From: Gammaproteobacteria bacterium 54_18_T64
Lineage (GTDB): Bacteria; Pseudomonadota; Gammaproteobacteria; Pseudomonadales; Porticoccaceae
Direction: 5' to 3'
Assembly (NCBI GenBank): GCA_002162825.1
Contig: MAAU01000009.1
Location: 25,349 to 89,348 of the forward strand
Length of the DNA stretch: 64,000 nt
How positions within the stretch are numbered: the first letter of the stretch is position 1; each line of letters begins with the position of its first letter. The notes under the pieces are model-generated. The model was not told the DNA's origin. It saw only the letters and a list, made by a program, of their open reading frames with translations, and made no database searches. Below, in pieces: positions 1 to 8,692 of the stretch. The position numbers were made by a program, and so were the translations under genes.

Positions 1-648
1 CTCGTCGAGTTGCAGGTCAAACTTAATATTGCCGGTCACCTCAAGGGATTCACTGGCAACACCGAGCCGTAAAAAGCGCTCGCCATCGGCCTCGGTTTGC
101 GCCGCAACCACGGCCAACTGAGCCAGCATGGGCCGCGCCAGCTGAGCCACCTTGGCATAGCCAGCCGCTGACTTTGCCGACAGGCGAGCATTGGCCAACA
201 CCACGGGGATAGACCGGTGGTGGCAGGCATGGATCAAATTGGGCCACAGCTCCGTTTCCATAATCACCAGTAGCGCTGGATGTGTACGGCTCAGGAAGCG
301 TGCAATGGCATCTGGCATATCGTAGGGGGCGTAACAGTGCTCGACGCTAGCGCCAAAAATTTTGCCGACCTGAGCCGAACCGGTGGGCGTCATCGTCGTG
401 ACCAACAAGGTGGCCTCGGGGTACTGCGCTTGCAAGCGGCGAACCAGGGGCGCGGCGGCGATGGTCTCACCCACCGAGACGGAGTGCAGCCAAATCACCT
501 GTCGAGAAGCGTCGAGCCTGTCAACAAAGCCGAAACGCTCCCCCCAACGCCGCCGATAGGCCGGTGCGCGACTACCACGCAAAAATAGGCGCAGTAAAAT
601 CAGGGGTAAGCAAAGATAGATAAGTACTGTGTAAAGTAATCGTGCCAA
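1..648 (-). CDS. waaA: 3-deoxy-D-manno-octulosonic acid (Kdo) transferase, C-terminal part missing
   Basis: Adds Kdo from CMP-Kdo to lipid IVA at the inner membrane, the first step of LPS core assembly (GT30 family). The 216 codons present give a hydrophobic N-terminal anchor (about residues 4-22), the HSVSVGET motif whose Glu (about residue 61) matches the catalytic Glu known in the family, TTMTPTGS, and METELWPN. The frame is still open at base 1, so roughly half the usual ~420-residue protein lies outside the window. No ATG is available; the start is a TTG preceded by GGAGG six bases upstream. It is divergent from the FAD oxidoreductase gene. Identification is firm. Confidence 0.92.
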   Translation of the reverse strand, partial: MARLLYTVLIYLCLPLILLRLFLRGSRAPAYRRRWGERFGFVDRLDASRQVIWLHSVSVGETIAAAPLVRRLQAQYPEATLLVTTMTPTGSAQVGKIFGASVEHCYAPYDMPDAIARFLSRTHPALLVIMETELWPNLIHACHHRSIPVVLANARLSAKSAAGYAKVAQLARPMLAQLAVVAAQTEADGERFLRLGVASESLEVTGNIKFDLQLDE

Positions 649-717
649 GCGGAGCCTCCAAGTTTGGGCAGCATACCGAGGCCAGTGGATAGCCGCAAAA
701 GGTTTTGCACAAAGCGC

Positions 718-723
718 TATAAT
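718..723 (+). promoter_or_regulatory. candidate -10 box (TATAAT)
   Basis: A perfect TATAAT lies 37 bases before the ATG of the FAD oxidoreductase gene in the waaA divergent intergenic region. No convincing -35 hexamer sits 17 bases upstream, so this is a weak call. Confidence 0.3.
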
Positions 724-760
724 CCCCGCAAGTACAGACCCCCAGGAAGTAAACGCCCCT

Positions 761-2008
761 ATGCCAGTAAGCCCCGACACCTTTTCCGGCGCCTTCAAGC
801 CCAGCGAAACAATTGCCACAGATATCACCATTATCGGCGGCGGTATTGCCGGCCTCTGGTTACTACAGCACCTGTGCAAGCTCGGCTACAATGCCATCTT
901 GCTGGAAAACAGCGCCCTGGGCAGCGATCAGAGTGTCGCCAGCCAGGGCATGATTCACGGCGGCATCAAATACACCCTCAGCGGCCTGTTGACCGGCGCC
1001 TCCGAGGCCATTGCCGACATGCCCGAATACTGGCGTCAATGCCTGAGGGGTGAGGGCGACGTTGATCTGCGTGGCTGCAAACTGCTCAGCGATCACTTTT
1101 ACCTGTGGTCGAGCGCCAACACCACCTCCCGTTTAAGCACCTTTTTTGCCAGTAAAGCCACCCGCGGTCGCGTCGACAAGGTCAGCGGCAAGCAGCTACC
1201 CGCACTGCTACAGGTGCCCGAGTTCAAGGGCTCGGTGTATAAACTGGTCGACATGGTGCTTGATGTTCCCTCCCTCGTGCACCAACTTGCCGAACCGCTG
1301 CGCTCGCGTATTTTCCAGATCGACTGGCAAACAGCGCAATTCCAGCCCCAGTCCGACGGCAGCCACGCCATTGTCATCGGCAATGGCGCGCGGCACCTGC
1401 TACTGACGAGCGCGGCCATGGTGCTCACCGCAGGGCGGGGCAATGGCCCATTACTCCAGCAATTGGGCGCCTCCAGCCCCGCGATGCAGACCCGCCCCCT
1501 GCAGCAGGTCTTGGTCAAACACCGCCACCCCCACGCCTTCTTTGGCCATTGCCTGGGTCGCGAAACCACACCCCGGGTCACCATTTCCAGCCACGCCTGT
1601 GGCGACGGTAGCCAGGTCTGGTACCTTGGTGGTGCTCTGGCAGAAAAGGGCGCCAGCCAAAGCCGCGCTGAACTCATTCGCTGCGCACAGCGGGAAATGC
1701 GCGAGTTACTGCCCTGGGTCGACCTCAGTGATGCCCAGTGGGCGACGCTGCCGGTCGAGCGCGCCGAGCCCCTGCAGCGCAATTTCGCCCGCCCCGACCA
1801 GGCCTATGCAGCCTGGGCCGGCAACTGCGAGAACGTCATCGCCGCCTGGCCCACCAAACTCACTCTGGCCCCCAATCTCAGCACCCAAATTGTCGACCTG
1901 TTGACAAAAAAAGGTATTGAGCCGACATATTCTTCGCCTATAATTTTGCCGCTAGAAACACCGTCCATGGCAGTACCACCCTGGCAAGAACTTTTTGGAG
2001 AGACTTGA
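761..2008 (+). CDS. FAD-dependent oxidoreductase (DAO/glycerol-3-phosphate dehydrogenase-like fold)
   Basis: 415 residues. The N-terminal dinucleotide fold is clear: GGGIAG at residues 26-31 following a beta strand, with an acidic residue (LLEN) closing the ADP-binding motif. The following segment (SQGMIHGGIKY) resembles the FAD-contact region of DAO-family amine or glycerol-3-phosphate oxidases. The substrate is unknown. The stop codon overlaps the ATG of the aldo/keto reductase gene (TGATG), so the two are translationally coupled. From memory, a similar FAD-enzyme/AKR pair lies near waaA in Pseudomonas, so the linkage to the LPS locus is probably old, though no role in LPS synthesis is shown. 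Confidence 0.8.
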   Translation: MPVSPDTFSGAFKPSETIATDITIIGGGIAGLWLLQHLCKLGYNAILLENSALGSDQSVASQGMIHGGIKYTLSGLLTGASEAIADMPEYWRQCLRGEGDVDLRGCKLLSDHFYLWSSANTTSRLSTFFASKATRGRVDKVSGKQLPALLQVPEFKGSVYKLVDMVLDVPSLVHQLAEPLRSRIFQIDWQTAQFQPQSDGSHAIVIGNGARHLLLTSAAMVLTAGRGNGPLLQQLGASSPAMQTRPLQQVLVKHRHPHAFFGHCLGRETTPRVTISSHACGDGSQVWYLGGALAEKGASQSRAELIRCAQREMRELLPWVDLSDAQWATLPVERAEPLQRNFARPDQAYAAWAGNCENVIAAWPTKLTLAPNLSTQIVDLLTKKGIEPTYSSPIILPLETPSMAVPPWQELFGET

Positions 2009-2799
2009 TGCTAGCCAGGCGCGCCCTCGGTAAAACCGGTATGGAAGTCAGCATTCTTGGCCTCGGCACCGTCAAACTGGGCAGAGATCGAGGTGTTAAA
2101 TACCCCCAGAGTTTTAAGATCCCAAATGACAAAGAGGCTGGCGACCTCATCGCGCTGGCCAAGGACAGCGGCATTAACCTGATCGACACCGCACCGGCCT
2201 ATGGCAATAGCGAACAGCGTCTCGGTAAGCTACTGGCCGGCCAGCGCCAGGATTGGCTAATTTGTAGCAAGGTGGGCGAAGAATTTATCGACGGTGAATC
2301 ACACTACGACTTCACCCCCGAGCACACCCGCAGCAGCGTCGAGCGCAGCCTGCGCCGCCTCAACACCGACTTTCTCGACATCGTCCTCATCCACTCCGAC
2401 GGCAACGACGAGGAAATACTGCAAAAACACGGCACACTGCAGGCCCTGGCAGAATTGAAGAGGGCCGGTAAGATTCGCGCCATCGGCATGTCGACCAAAA
2501 CCGTCAAGGGCGGCCTACTCGCCGCCGCACAGGGTGACCTGGTAATGATTACCTGGAATTTACAGTACAGGGACGAAATTGCGGTGGCCGATTATTGCCG
2601 GCAGCATGGCAAGGGTGTACTGATAAAAAAAGCCCTCGCCAGCGGCCACTCCGCAGCAGGTAAAAGGTCCGGCGAAGACAACATCGAAAATCCGATAGAA
2701 GAATGTTTCAAGATGATTTTTGCCCACCCCGGCGTCAGTAGCGCCATCGTTGGCACCATTAACCCCGAGCACCTCCGCGCTAATATTAATGCGTTATAA
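2008..2799 (+). CDS. aldo/keto reductase
   Basis: 263 residues from the ATG at 2008, which overlaps the preceding TGA by one base and has GGAG eight bases upstream; a TTG one codon earlier is a poorer choice. The AKR catalytic tetrad is visible: Asp and Tyr in DTAPAYGNSE, Lys in CSKVGE, and His in IHSDG. The fold ends with SSAIVGTINPEHL, typical of NADPH-binding AKR C termini. At 263 residues it is shorter than the usual ~320. The substrate is not predictable; coupling to the FAD oxidoreductase suggests consecutive redox steps on one metabolite. Confidence 0.88.
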   Translation: MLARRALGKTGMEVSILGLGTVKLGRDRGVKYPQSFKIPNDKEAGDLIALAKDSGINLIDTAPAYGNSEQRLGKLLAGQRQDWLICSKVGEEFIDGESHYDFTPEHTRSSVERSLRRLNTDFLDIVLIHSDGNDEEILQKHGTLQALAELKRAGKIRAIGMSTKTVKGGLLAAAQGDLVMITWNLQYRDEIAVADYCRQHGKGVLIKKALASGHSAAGKRSGEDNIENPIEECFKMIFAHPGVSSAIVGTINPEHLRANINAL

Positions 2800-2869
2800 C
2801 GCACAATTTACCCTACCCAGACTGGGCTATACTCACCCCTCGGTCACCAATAAAAACAGGCGATAGGCT

Positions 2870-3838
2870 ATGACAGAAAATAACGATGCAGGTCTACTGA
2901 AGCTACTGCGCTTTCAAAATGAGCAGCTCAAAACAGGGCTGGTCAATGTGCAGGGTAACCTCGCCGAATCCACCGAAATCAATTATGAATCACTGGCGGA
3001 ATTCGATGAAATCGGCAAGGATTTCGCCGGCCTGACCAGGGATTCCGAAGAGATGACCCGCCAAATGGCTGTGCTAACAGACTTGCTTGCCAAATCCTCG
3101 GACCGCACCCAGATCATGGCCGAGCAAATCGAACACATTAACCACTTGCTACAAAAAATCGTCGGCATCTCCTACCAAACCAACCTGTTGGGCCTCAATG
3201 CCACCATTGAAGCAGCGCGCGCGGGCGAGGCCGGCAAGGGTTTTGCCGTGGTCGCCGATGAGGTGAAGGCCTTGGCCCGCGAAAGTAAAAAAGCTGCCGA
3301 CGAGATCACTACGGCCATAGAACAAATTAATGAGGAGTCAATGAACTTCTCCACCAGTATGGGGGAATCGAGCGAGGGCTGCGAAAAGGTCAAAAAAGTC
3401 GTCGATCAATTTGATCTGCGCTTACATGAAACCAGCCAGGCGAATATGCGCTCGGTTCAGAAGGTACTCGGCTCTAACGATAAGACCTTCACCTCCCTCA
3501 CCAAACTCGACCATATTATCTGGAAGGTCAACACCTATCTGTCGATTATCAAGGAAGACAAACAAATGGATTTTGTCGACCACAGAAACTGCCGCCTCGG
3601 TAAGTGGTATACACGCGGAGAGGGCAAAAAGAGCTTTTCAAAACTCAGGGCCTATCCCCACCTCGATCACCCTCACTCCGCTGTTCACAATGCCACCAAG
3701 AGTATTTTCGAGCTGATTGACAGGGGTACTAGCCCGGAGTCAATGGTCGAGCTTGAAAAGGCGGCACAAGAAATGGAGCGCAGCAGCGATAAAGTCTTCG
3801 ACGTCCTCGACAAAATGCTCAAGGAAAGAGGCGTCTAG
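2870..3838 (+). CDS. soluble methyl-accepting chemotaxis-type protein with C-terminal CZB zinc-binding domain
   Basis: 322 residues without transmembrane segments, so a cytoplasmic receptor. The highly conserved MCP hairpin tip is at about 104-140 ([20 protein letters not shown] onward), flanked by predicted coiled coil. Residues ~210-285 form a chemoreceptor zinc-binding domain with the 3His/1Cys pattern: DHIIW (His215), HRNCRLGKW (Cys241), and His267/His273 in the [11 protein letters not shown] region. CZB domains are known to sense zinc or hypochlorous acid in other bacteria; the ligand here is not known. The receptor is short, with little methylation helix, so it may signal to a dedicated pathway rather than the main flagellar array. 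Confidence 0.85.
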   Translation: MTENNDAGLLKLLRFQNEQLKTGLVNVQGNLAESTEINYESLAEFDEIGKDFAGLTRDSEEMTRQMAVLTDLLAKSSDRTQIMAEQIEHINHLLQKIVGISYQTNLLGLNATIEAARAGEAGKGFAVVADEVKALARESKKAADEITTAIEQINEESMNFSTSMGESSEGCEKVKKVVDQFDLRLHETSQANMRSVQKVLGSNDKTFTSLTKLDHIIWKVNTYLSIIKEDKQMDFVDHRNCRLGKWYTRGEGKKSFSKLRAYPHLDHPHSAVHNATKSIFELIDRGTSPESMVELEKAAQEMERSSDKVFDVLDKMLKERGV

Positions 3839-3846
3839 GCCCAGCC

Positions 3847-3890
3847 GGCCGCCTTCAATAATACCGGGGATATGCCAGCGGAAGGCGCCC
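3847..3890 (+). terminator. possible hairpin after the CZB receptor gene
   Basis: GGCCGCCTTC pairs with GAAGGCGCCC 24 bases later (9 of 10 pairs), followed by TTTACT. It lies between the convergent receptor gene and hldE. The loop is long and the T-run short, so terminator activity is uncertain. Confidence 0.3.
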
Positions 3891-3933
3891 TTTACTACAA
3901 CAATGACAAACCAACACTGTTTTCAATCGGGCT

Positions 3934-5358
3934 TTATTCACCCTGAATTTTTTCCACAATGGCTGTGGTTGAACAGTCATCGAGAAAATCTAGCGCCCTC
4001 ACCTCGCCGCCGTAGGCTTCGACAATCTCCCATCCCACCACCGACTCTTTTTGGTAGTCGCCGCCTTTTACCAGGATATCGGGACGAATGAACTCCAGCA
4101 GCCGCTCCGGGGTATCGTCGGTAAAGACCAACACCCAGTCGACGGACTCCAGGCCCGCCAATACGGCCATGCGCCTATCCTCCGAATTGATTGGCCGGCC
4201 CTCGCCCTTGAGGCGCCGCACCGACTCATCGGCATTCACTGCGACAATCAGGCGCTCACCCAAACGGCGCGCCTGCTCGAGATAACCGACATGGCCAGCG
4301 TGGAGAATATCAAAACAACCATTGGTAAAAACAATGCGCTCACCGTGGGCGCGGGCATCGGTCAAATCGACCAGCAACTGCTCCTCATTGACAACGCCAC
4401 GTCCGTGGCCCTGCTCAAGCTGAAGCGCGCGCCGCAATTCCGGGGCACTTATCGTTGCCGTACCCAATTTACCGACCACAATACTCGCCGCCAGATTGGC
4501 CAGCACCACAGCCGCGGGCAATTCCTCCCCAGCACCCAGCCCCGCAGCCAACACGGAGATCACCGTATCACCCGCACCGGTGACATCGAAGACTTCACGC
4601 GCCCGCGCCGGTAGGTGAAATTCGGGCATGTCTCGGCGCAACAGGGTCATGCCGTGTTCACCACGAGTCACCAGTAAGGCCTCAAGCTGTAGGTCTTCGA
4701 GCAGGGCCAAGCCCTTGGCCACGATGGCCCCCTCACTGTCACAGGGCCCAACGACGGCTTCAAATTCGCCCATATTCGGCGTAATCAGAGTTGCCCCCCG
4801 ATAGCGACTAAAGTCACTGCCCTTGGGGTCTGCCAATACCGGAATACCACGCTGTCGAGCCGCAGCAATCAAGGCCACGGGGTTTTGCAGGCCACCCTTG
4901 CCGTAGTCCGACAACACCAGCACGCTGACATCTGACAGTAGGGCCTCGACCTTACCAGCAATTTGATCCGTATCGGCCGCCGTAAACTGTTCTTCAAAAT
5001 CGAGCCTAAGCAACTGCTGGTGACGGCTTATGACGCGCAATTTGGTGATGGTCGGCTTATCAAAGGAGACTTGGAAGTCGGTGCGAATACCCGCCGAACG
5101 GAAGCGGGCCTCAAGGGCTTGAGCCGCGTCATCTGCACCCACGACACCCACCAGAGAGGCACCGGCACCCAGGGCGGCAATGTTCAAGGCTACATTGCCG
5201 GCACCACCGACTCTATCTTCTAGTTGCTCGACCTTGACCACCGGTACCGGCGCTTCCGGCGAGATGCGCGAGGCCGGCCCCTGCCAATAGCGGTCGAGCA
5301 TTAAATCACCAACTACCAATATTTGAGCGCGATCAAAGCGCGGCATATCTACCTTCAA
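3934..5358 (-). CDS. hldE: bifunctional D-glycero-beta-D-manno-heptose-7-phosphate kinase / heptose-1-phosphate adenylyltransferase
   Basis: Makes ADP-heptose for the LPS inner core. 474 residues, the usual length. Residues 1-~318 are a PfkB/ribokinase-type kinase with the GGAGN substrate motif (51-55) and the GAGD catalytic motif (261-264). Residues ~335-474 are a cytidylyltransferase-like nucleotidyltransferase with TNGCFDILHAGH (HxGH at 353-356). The TTG start at 5358 has GGAG seven bases upstream and gives an N terminus (MKVDMPRF) like that of homologues; the in-frame ATG at 5346 would remove four residues. Same strand as waaC with a 90-base gap, so likely co-transcribed. Confidence 0.96.
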   Translation of the reverse strand: MKVDMPRFDRAQILVVGDLMLDRYWQGPASRISPEAPVPVVKVEQLEDRVGGAGNVALNIAALGAGASLVGVVGADDAAQALEARFRSAGIRTDFQVSFDKPTITKLRVISRHQQLLRLDFEEQFTAADTDQIAGKVEALLSDVSVLVLSDYGKGGLQNPVALIAAARQRGIPVLADPKGSDFSRYRGATLITPNMGEFEAVVGPCDSEGAIVAKGLALLEDLQLEALLVTRGEHGMTLLRRDMPEFHLPARAREVFDVTGAGDTVISVLAAGLGAGEELPAAVVLANLAASIVVGKLGTATISAPELRRALQLEQGHGRGVVNEEQLLVDLTDARAHGERIVFTNGCFDILHAGHVGYLEQARRLGERLIVAVNADESVRRLKGEGRPINSEDRRMAVLAGLESVDWVLVFTDDTPERLLEFIRPDILVKGGDYQKESVVGWEIVEAYGGEVRALDFLDDCSTTAIVEKIQGE

Positions 5359-5448
5359 CTCTATTCTCCGTTTTACTGCCCAGCCTTAACTCGGCATTTT
5401 CTCAACTAGCCCGAGGGTTTTCTGTAGCGGGTCTATGATTTTTAAGTA

Positions 5449-6528
5449 CTAGCCAGCGGGCTGACAGCCAGCATCTGAGCTAGCGCTAACCACGGCCTGC
5501 GCCTGCAATTCTTCAAGTGCCTGCCAGACCTCGGCGACGCCAATGGTTTTCATACACTGGGCCTGCTCACCGCTATAGTCCGCAGTATCACAGCGCTGCT
5601 TATAGCAGGGAGTACAGGTAAAACCTGTGGCTCGCAGGTGACGTGTCCAGGCTCCCGTCGCACCGATCAAATGGGGGTCAGTCGCCCCGTACAGGGTCAC
5701 CGTGGGTACATCGAGGGCAGCTGCGACGTGGGCCAGGCCGGTATCAACACAAACGGCACCCGCGCTAGCCACCAAGACACCGGCAAGCTCCCCCAAACTC
5801 AGCCGCGGCAACACCGTACAATGCCCATAGCCCGCGGCAATGTGCTCGGCCTGCTCCCTCTCCCGAGGTGAACCCCAGGGTAATAACACCGCGCAACCCT
5901 GCTCGCCGGCACGCTCAATCAGCTGGCGCCAGTGTTCATTCGACCAACGCTTATTGGGCCAGCTGGCATTTTGCACAAAGACCAAAAAGGGCTCAGTCGG
6001 TAGCGACAAGGGTGCAGCGGGCCAGGCTCGAGACCCGAGGCCAAACTCCGGAGGCGTGGTTGGCAGGGGGTAATTTAAGGCCTTGGCAAGAAGTTGGCGC
6101 CAACGATCGACAGCCAATTGATCACGCGACACGGCATAGCGACGGCGATACGCCAGATGGGCGACCCACTCACTGACCGAGCGACTATCCGGCCCATGCT
6201 TTATGCCCCGAGCTAGGCGGGTGACCAGGGCGCTTTTCCAGTTGGTTTGCGCATCGATGACGGCATCGTAGTGACTGCTGCGCAAATCATTCACGAAGGC
6301 AGACAATTCGCCGCGCCGCCATACCTGGCGCAATTGTGCCCGCCAGCGGCGATGGGCCGTGGTCAACGTGCGCCGCACTGCGGGATGCCATTGCGGGATT
6401 TCCGCGAAAGACTCGTCGACCACCCAATCGAAATGGATGTCGGGATAGGCTTTTTGGGCATCACTAAGTGCAGGCAGGGCCTGCACCAAATCACCCATCG
6501 ATGTCAGTTTGACGAGCAAAACCTTCAT
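5449..6528 (-). CDS. waaC: LPS heptosyltransferase I
   Basis: Transfers the first heptose from ADP-heptose to Kdo2-lipid A (GT9, GT-B fold). 359 residues. The N terminus MKVLLVKLTSMGDLVQALP carries the catalytic Asp (residue 13) known from WaaC, and the C-terminal domain has the ADP-heptose site VDTGLAHVAAALDVP (about 261-275) followed by YGATDP. A Cys-rich CTPCYKQRC segment follows. Unlike in Pseudomonas, where it follows waaF, it stands between hldE and a 2OG-Fe(II) oxygenase gene. Confidence 0.93.
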   Translation of the reverse strand: MKVLLVKLTSMGDLVQALPALSDAQKAYPDIHFDWVVDESFAEIPQWHPAVRRTLTTAHRRWRAQLRQVWRRGELSAFVNDLRSSHYDAVIDAQTNWKSALVTRLARGIKHGPDSRSVSEWVAHLAYRRRYAVSRDQLAVDRWRQLLAKALNYPLPTTPPEFGLGSRAWPAAPLSLPTEPFLVFVQNASWPNKRWSNEHWRQLIERAGEQGCAVLLPWGSPREREQAEHIAAGYGHCTVLPRLSLGELAGVLVASAGAVCVDTGLAHVAAALDVPTVTLYGATDPHLIGATGAWTRHLRATGFTCTPCYKQRCDTADYSGEQAQCMKTIGVAEVWQALEELQAQAVVSASSDAGCQPAG

Positions 6529-6608
6529 GAATGAGAGCTTTGATGACTTAGCGGCGAGACAGACGGGCCTGATTCAAACATTGAGCGGAGTTTTTCCTGA
6601 GTTACGGG

Positions 6609-7241
6609 TCAAGCCGGGACGCTGGCGCTGCGGGAAAAGAGTTTTTTGAGTTTGGCGCTAAGACCGTGAAAGAACTGATGCTTGCCCTTCGCCGCTTCGC
6701 CAATGAGATAGTTCATCTGTATCGACAAGCGCTTGCCCACCACCGGCTTGTGGCCGTGCCAGCAGTTATCCGTCACCTTAAAGGCCATTAGGGTGCCGGC
6801 GCTGGGGGGTACCTCTTCGACAAAATTTTCAATATCCTCACCATCGCGCAGTACTCGCAAATTGCCGCCCTCGGCCTCCCAACTATCGTTCAAATACAAG
6901 AGTACGGTAACCACCTTGGTCTTCGAGTCGGTATGGATACGCCCGTCCTTTTCGCGCATCACCCCTCGCACCGTGGTCAGAGTAGGAAAACCATCGAGAT
7001 TGAGAGCAAATTTTTCAGCCACCACCGCACGAAACTTTTCACTCTGCAATTCTTGAAGTAGCGCCTGATAAGCCTCCCCCCCTGTCACCTCAGCAACGGG
7101 AATACTGCCCGGGTGCTGAATATCGGGGAAATCTTGTAGCACTGCCGCCAGGGCCTCGCCCCGCACAAAACCGGGCACCACGAGATAGGGGTAGGGGTCT
7201 GTTCTAAGGCGCTCGTTACGGAATATATCTAACTCAAGCAT
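6609..7241 (-). CDS. 2-oxoglutarate/Fe(II)-dependent oxygenase
   Basis: 210 residues from the ATG at 7241 (a GTG two codons earlier is possible). The double-stranded beta-helix iron triad is visible as IHTDS (His103, Asp105) and a distal His in CWHGH (162 or 164), with the 2-oxoglutarate-binding Arg in GKRLSIQMNY (Arg171). It is of the 2OG-FeII_Oxy_3 / prolyl-hydroxylase-like type. Being upstream of waaC and hldE on the same strand (80-base gap) suggests, but does not prove, a role in hydroxylating a lipid A or core component. The C terminus is basic (KLKKLFSRS) and might associate with the membrane. Confidence 0.82.
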   Translation of the reverse strand: MLELDIFRNERLRTDPYPYLVVPGFVRGEALAAVLQDFPDIQHPGSIPVAEVTGGEAYQALLQELQSEKFRAVVAEKFALNLDGFPTLTTVRGVMREKDGRIHTDSKTKVVTVLLYLNDSWEAEGGNLRVLRDGEDIENFVEEVPPSAGTLMAFKVTDNCWHGHKPVVGKRLSIQMNYLIGEAAKGKHQFFHGLSAKLKKLFSRSASVPA

Positions 7242-7492
7242 GGGCACAAACTCTGAGCAGCTGAAAGCCGGACTATGCTACCACAGCCCGGCTAAGCGCC
7301 CCACTCCCTGTGGTCTCTAGCGCTAAATTTCCCGCCATAACACGGCCGGTAGAAGTTACTACCCCAGCAAGTACTCCGACAGGGAGAAAATGAAACCATC
7401 TAGACAAACAGTCTCACTCATTCACGCCCTGTATCGCGTCCAAGTCATTGGGTATACTCATTATCAAAATTGCGTGAAGGGATTCCCAAGGG

Positions 7493-8578
7493 GTGACAAA
7501 ATTAAGCAGTCAAAGCTCCGCGCCGGCAAGCTATCGTCTCGAGCTACGGACCCCGCTGGTGCTGCTGATGACAACGAAGCATATGGGCAATTTACTCGTT
7601 GCCCTGCATTGTGTGCAAGAAATCGTCAACGCCAGCAGGGGGCAAAGCCTCGTCGTTATCGATGAGAGCTATCGCGACATCATCGAAGCCGCCACCGGCA
7701 TCGGTAAAGTACTCTACTACCCACGCCAACGATTAAAAATCGCCAGCCTCAGAGCCAAGGCGAAACTGCTTTATGACTTTTACCGGCAACTGCGCCAGCA
7801 TCAGGCCACCTTGTTACTCGACTTCGACGGCCAGGGTCAGGCCTCAACCATCACCCAGCTATCGGGAATCCATCAGCGCATTGGACCCGTCGATGCGCGA
7901 CGCGGCAAGGGCGTCTACAGCCAACAACTGGCCGATATTGAACGCCCGCCCCATCGCTTTAACGACTATGCGCAATTTCTAACCACCTTCCTCGGGCAAA
8001 CACCCAAACCCCAGTACCTCCGCTTAAGCGAAGACCCCGTCAAGGCCGGCGACTTTGCGACAATGCTGAAAAAACACGGGCTTGCCCCCCTCAAGCCCTA
8101 TGTCTGTATTCACGTTGGCGCCACCAAAGCCTATAAACAATGGCCCATTGAGCACTACGCCGAAATCGCCGACTGGCTAGCGGATCAGGATCAGCAGGTA
8201 GTTTTTATTGGCGCCGGAGACTCGGATGCGGAGCGCGTGAGTAGGGTACAAGCCCAATGCCAGCAGCCACACCTTAACCTGTGCGAACAACTGAGTATTC
8301 GCCAGCTAATAGCTCTTTTCCAGCAATGCCAGTTTTTCCTGGGCAACGATAGCGGCCCCATGCACCTTGCCGCTGCGGCAGGTGCCACGGTGTACGCTAT
8401 TTTCGGCCCCACTGGGGAGAATCGCTGGGGGCCACTGGGTCACAAGGCCAGAGTCATTAGAAACCCAATGGCCTGCGAGAGCAGCTGCTCGAAAAAACTC
8501 TGCCCCGTCAATCATCGCTGCATTAACACGCTTAGCGCCGCACAGGTAAAAGCCGTATTACAACGACACCCTTTCTAG
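7493..8578 (+). CDS. GT9-family glycosyltransferase (heptosyltransferase-like)
   Basis: 361 residues from a GTG start with AAGGG about ten bases upstream. The C-terminal domain is typical of ADP-heptose:LPS heptosyltransferases: HVGATKAYKQWP (207-218) and GNDSGPMHLAAAAG (284-297), followed by FGPTGENRWGP. A Cys-rich tail (ACESSCSKKLCPVNHRC) follows, as in WaaF/WaaQ. The N-terminal loop reads KHMGNLL where WaaC and WaaF have (M/V)GD, so the expected catalytic Asp is Asn33. It heads a rightward group with a GT-C-like membrane protein and two LPS kinases. It probably adds a further core sugar; heptose III is one option. Confidence 0.85.
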   Translation: MTKLSSQSSAPASYRLELRTPLVLLMTTKHMGNLLVALHCVQEIVNASRGQSLVVIDESYRDIIEAATGIGKVLYYPRQRLKIASLRAKAKLLYDFYRQLRQHQATLLLDFDGQGQASTITQLSGIHQRIGPVDARRGKGVYSQQLADIERPPHRFNDYAQFLTTFLGQTPKPQYLRLSEDPVKAGDFATMLKKHGLAPLKPYVCIHVGATKAYKQWPIEHYAEIADWLADQDQQVVFIGAGDSDAERVSRVQAQCQQPHLNLCEQLSIRQLIALFQQCQFFLGNDSGPMHLAAAAGATVYAIFGPTGENRWGPLGHKARVIRNPMACESSCSKKLCPVNHRCINTLSAAQVKAVLQRHPF

Positions 8579-8692
8579 CGCTTAGGGCAAAGGGCTCTGC
8601 CGTAAGGGGCTTACCTCCCCGAAGCAACAGGGCCTCCCATTAAGCCAGGACCTTGCCACGCCCTGGCGACGACAGACCCGAGAAATAACTTT

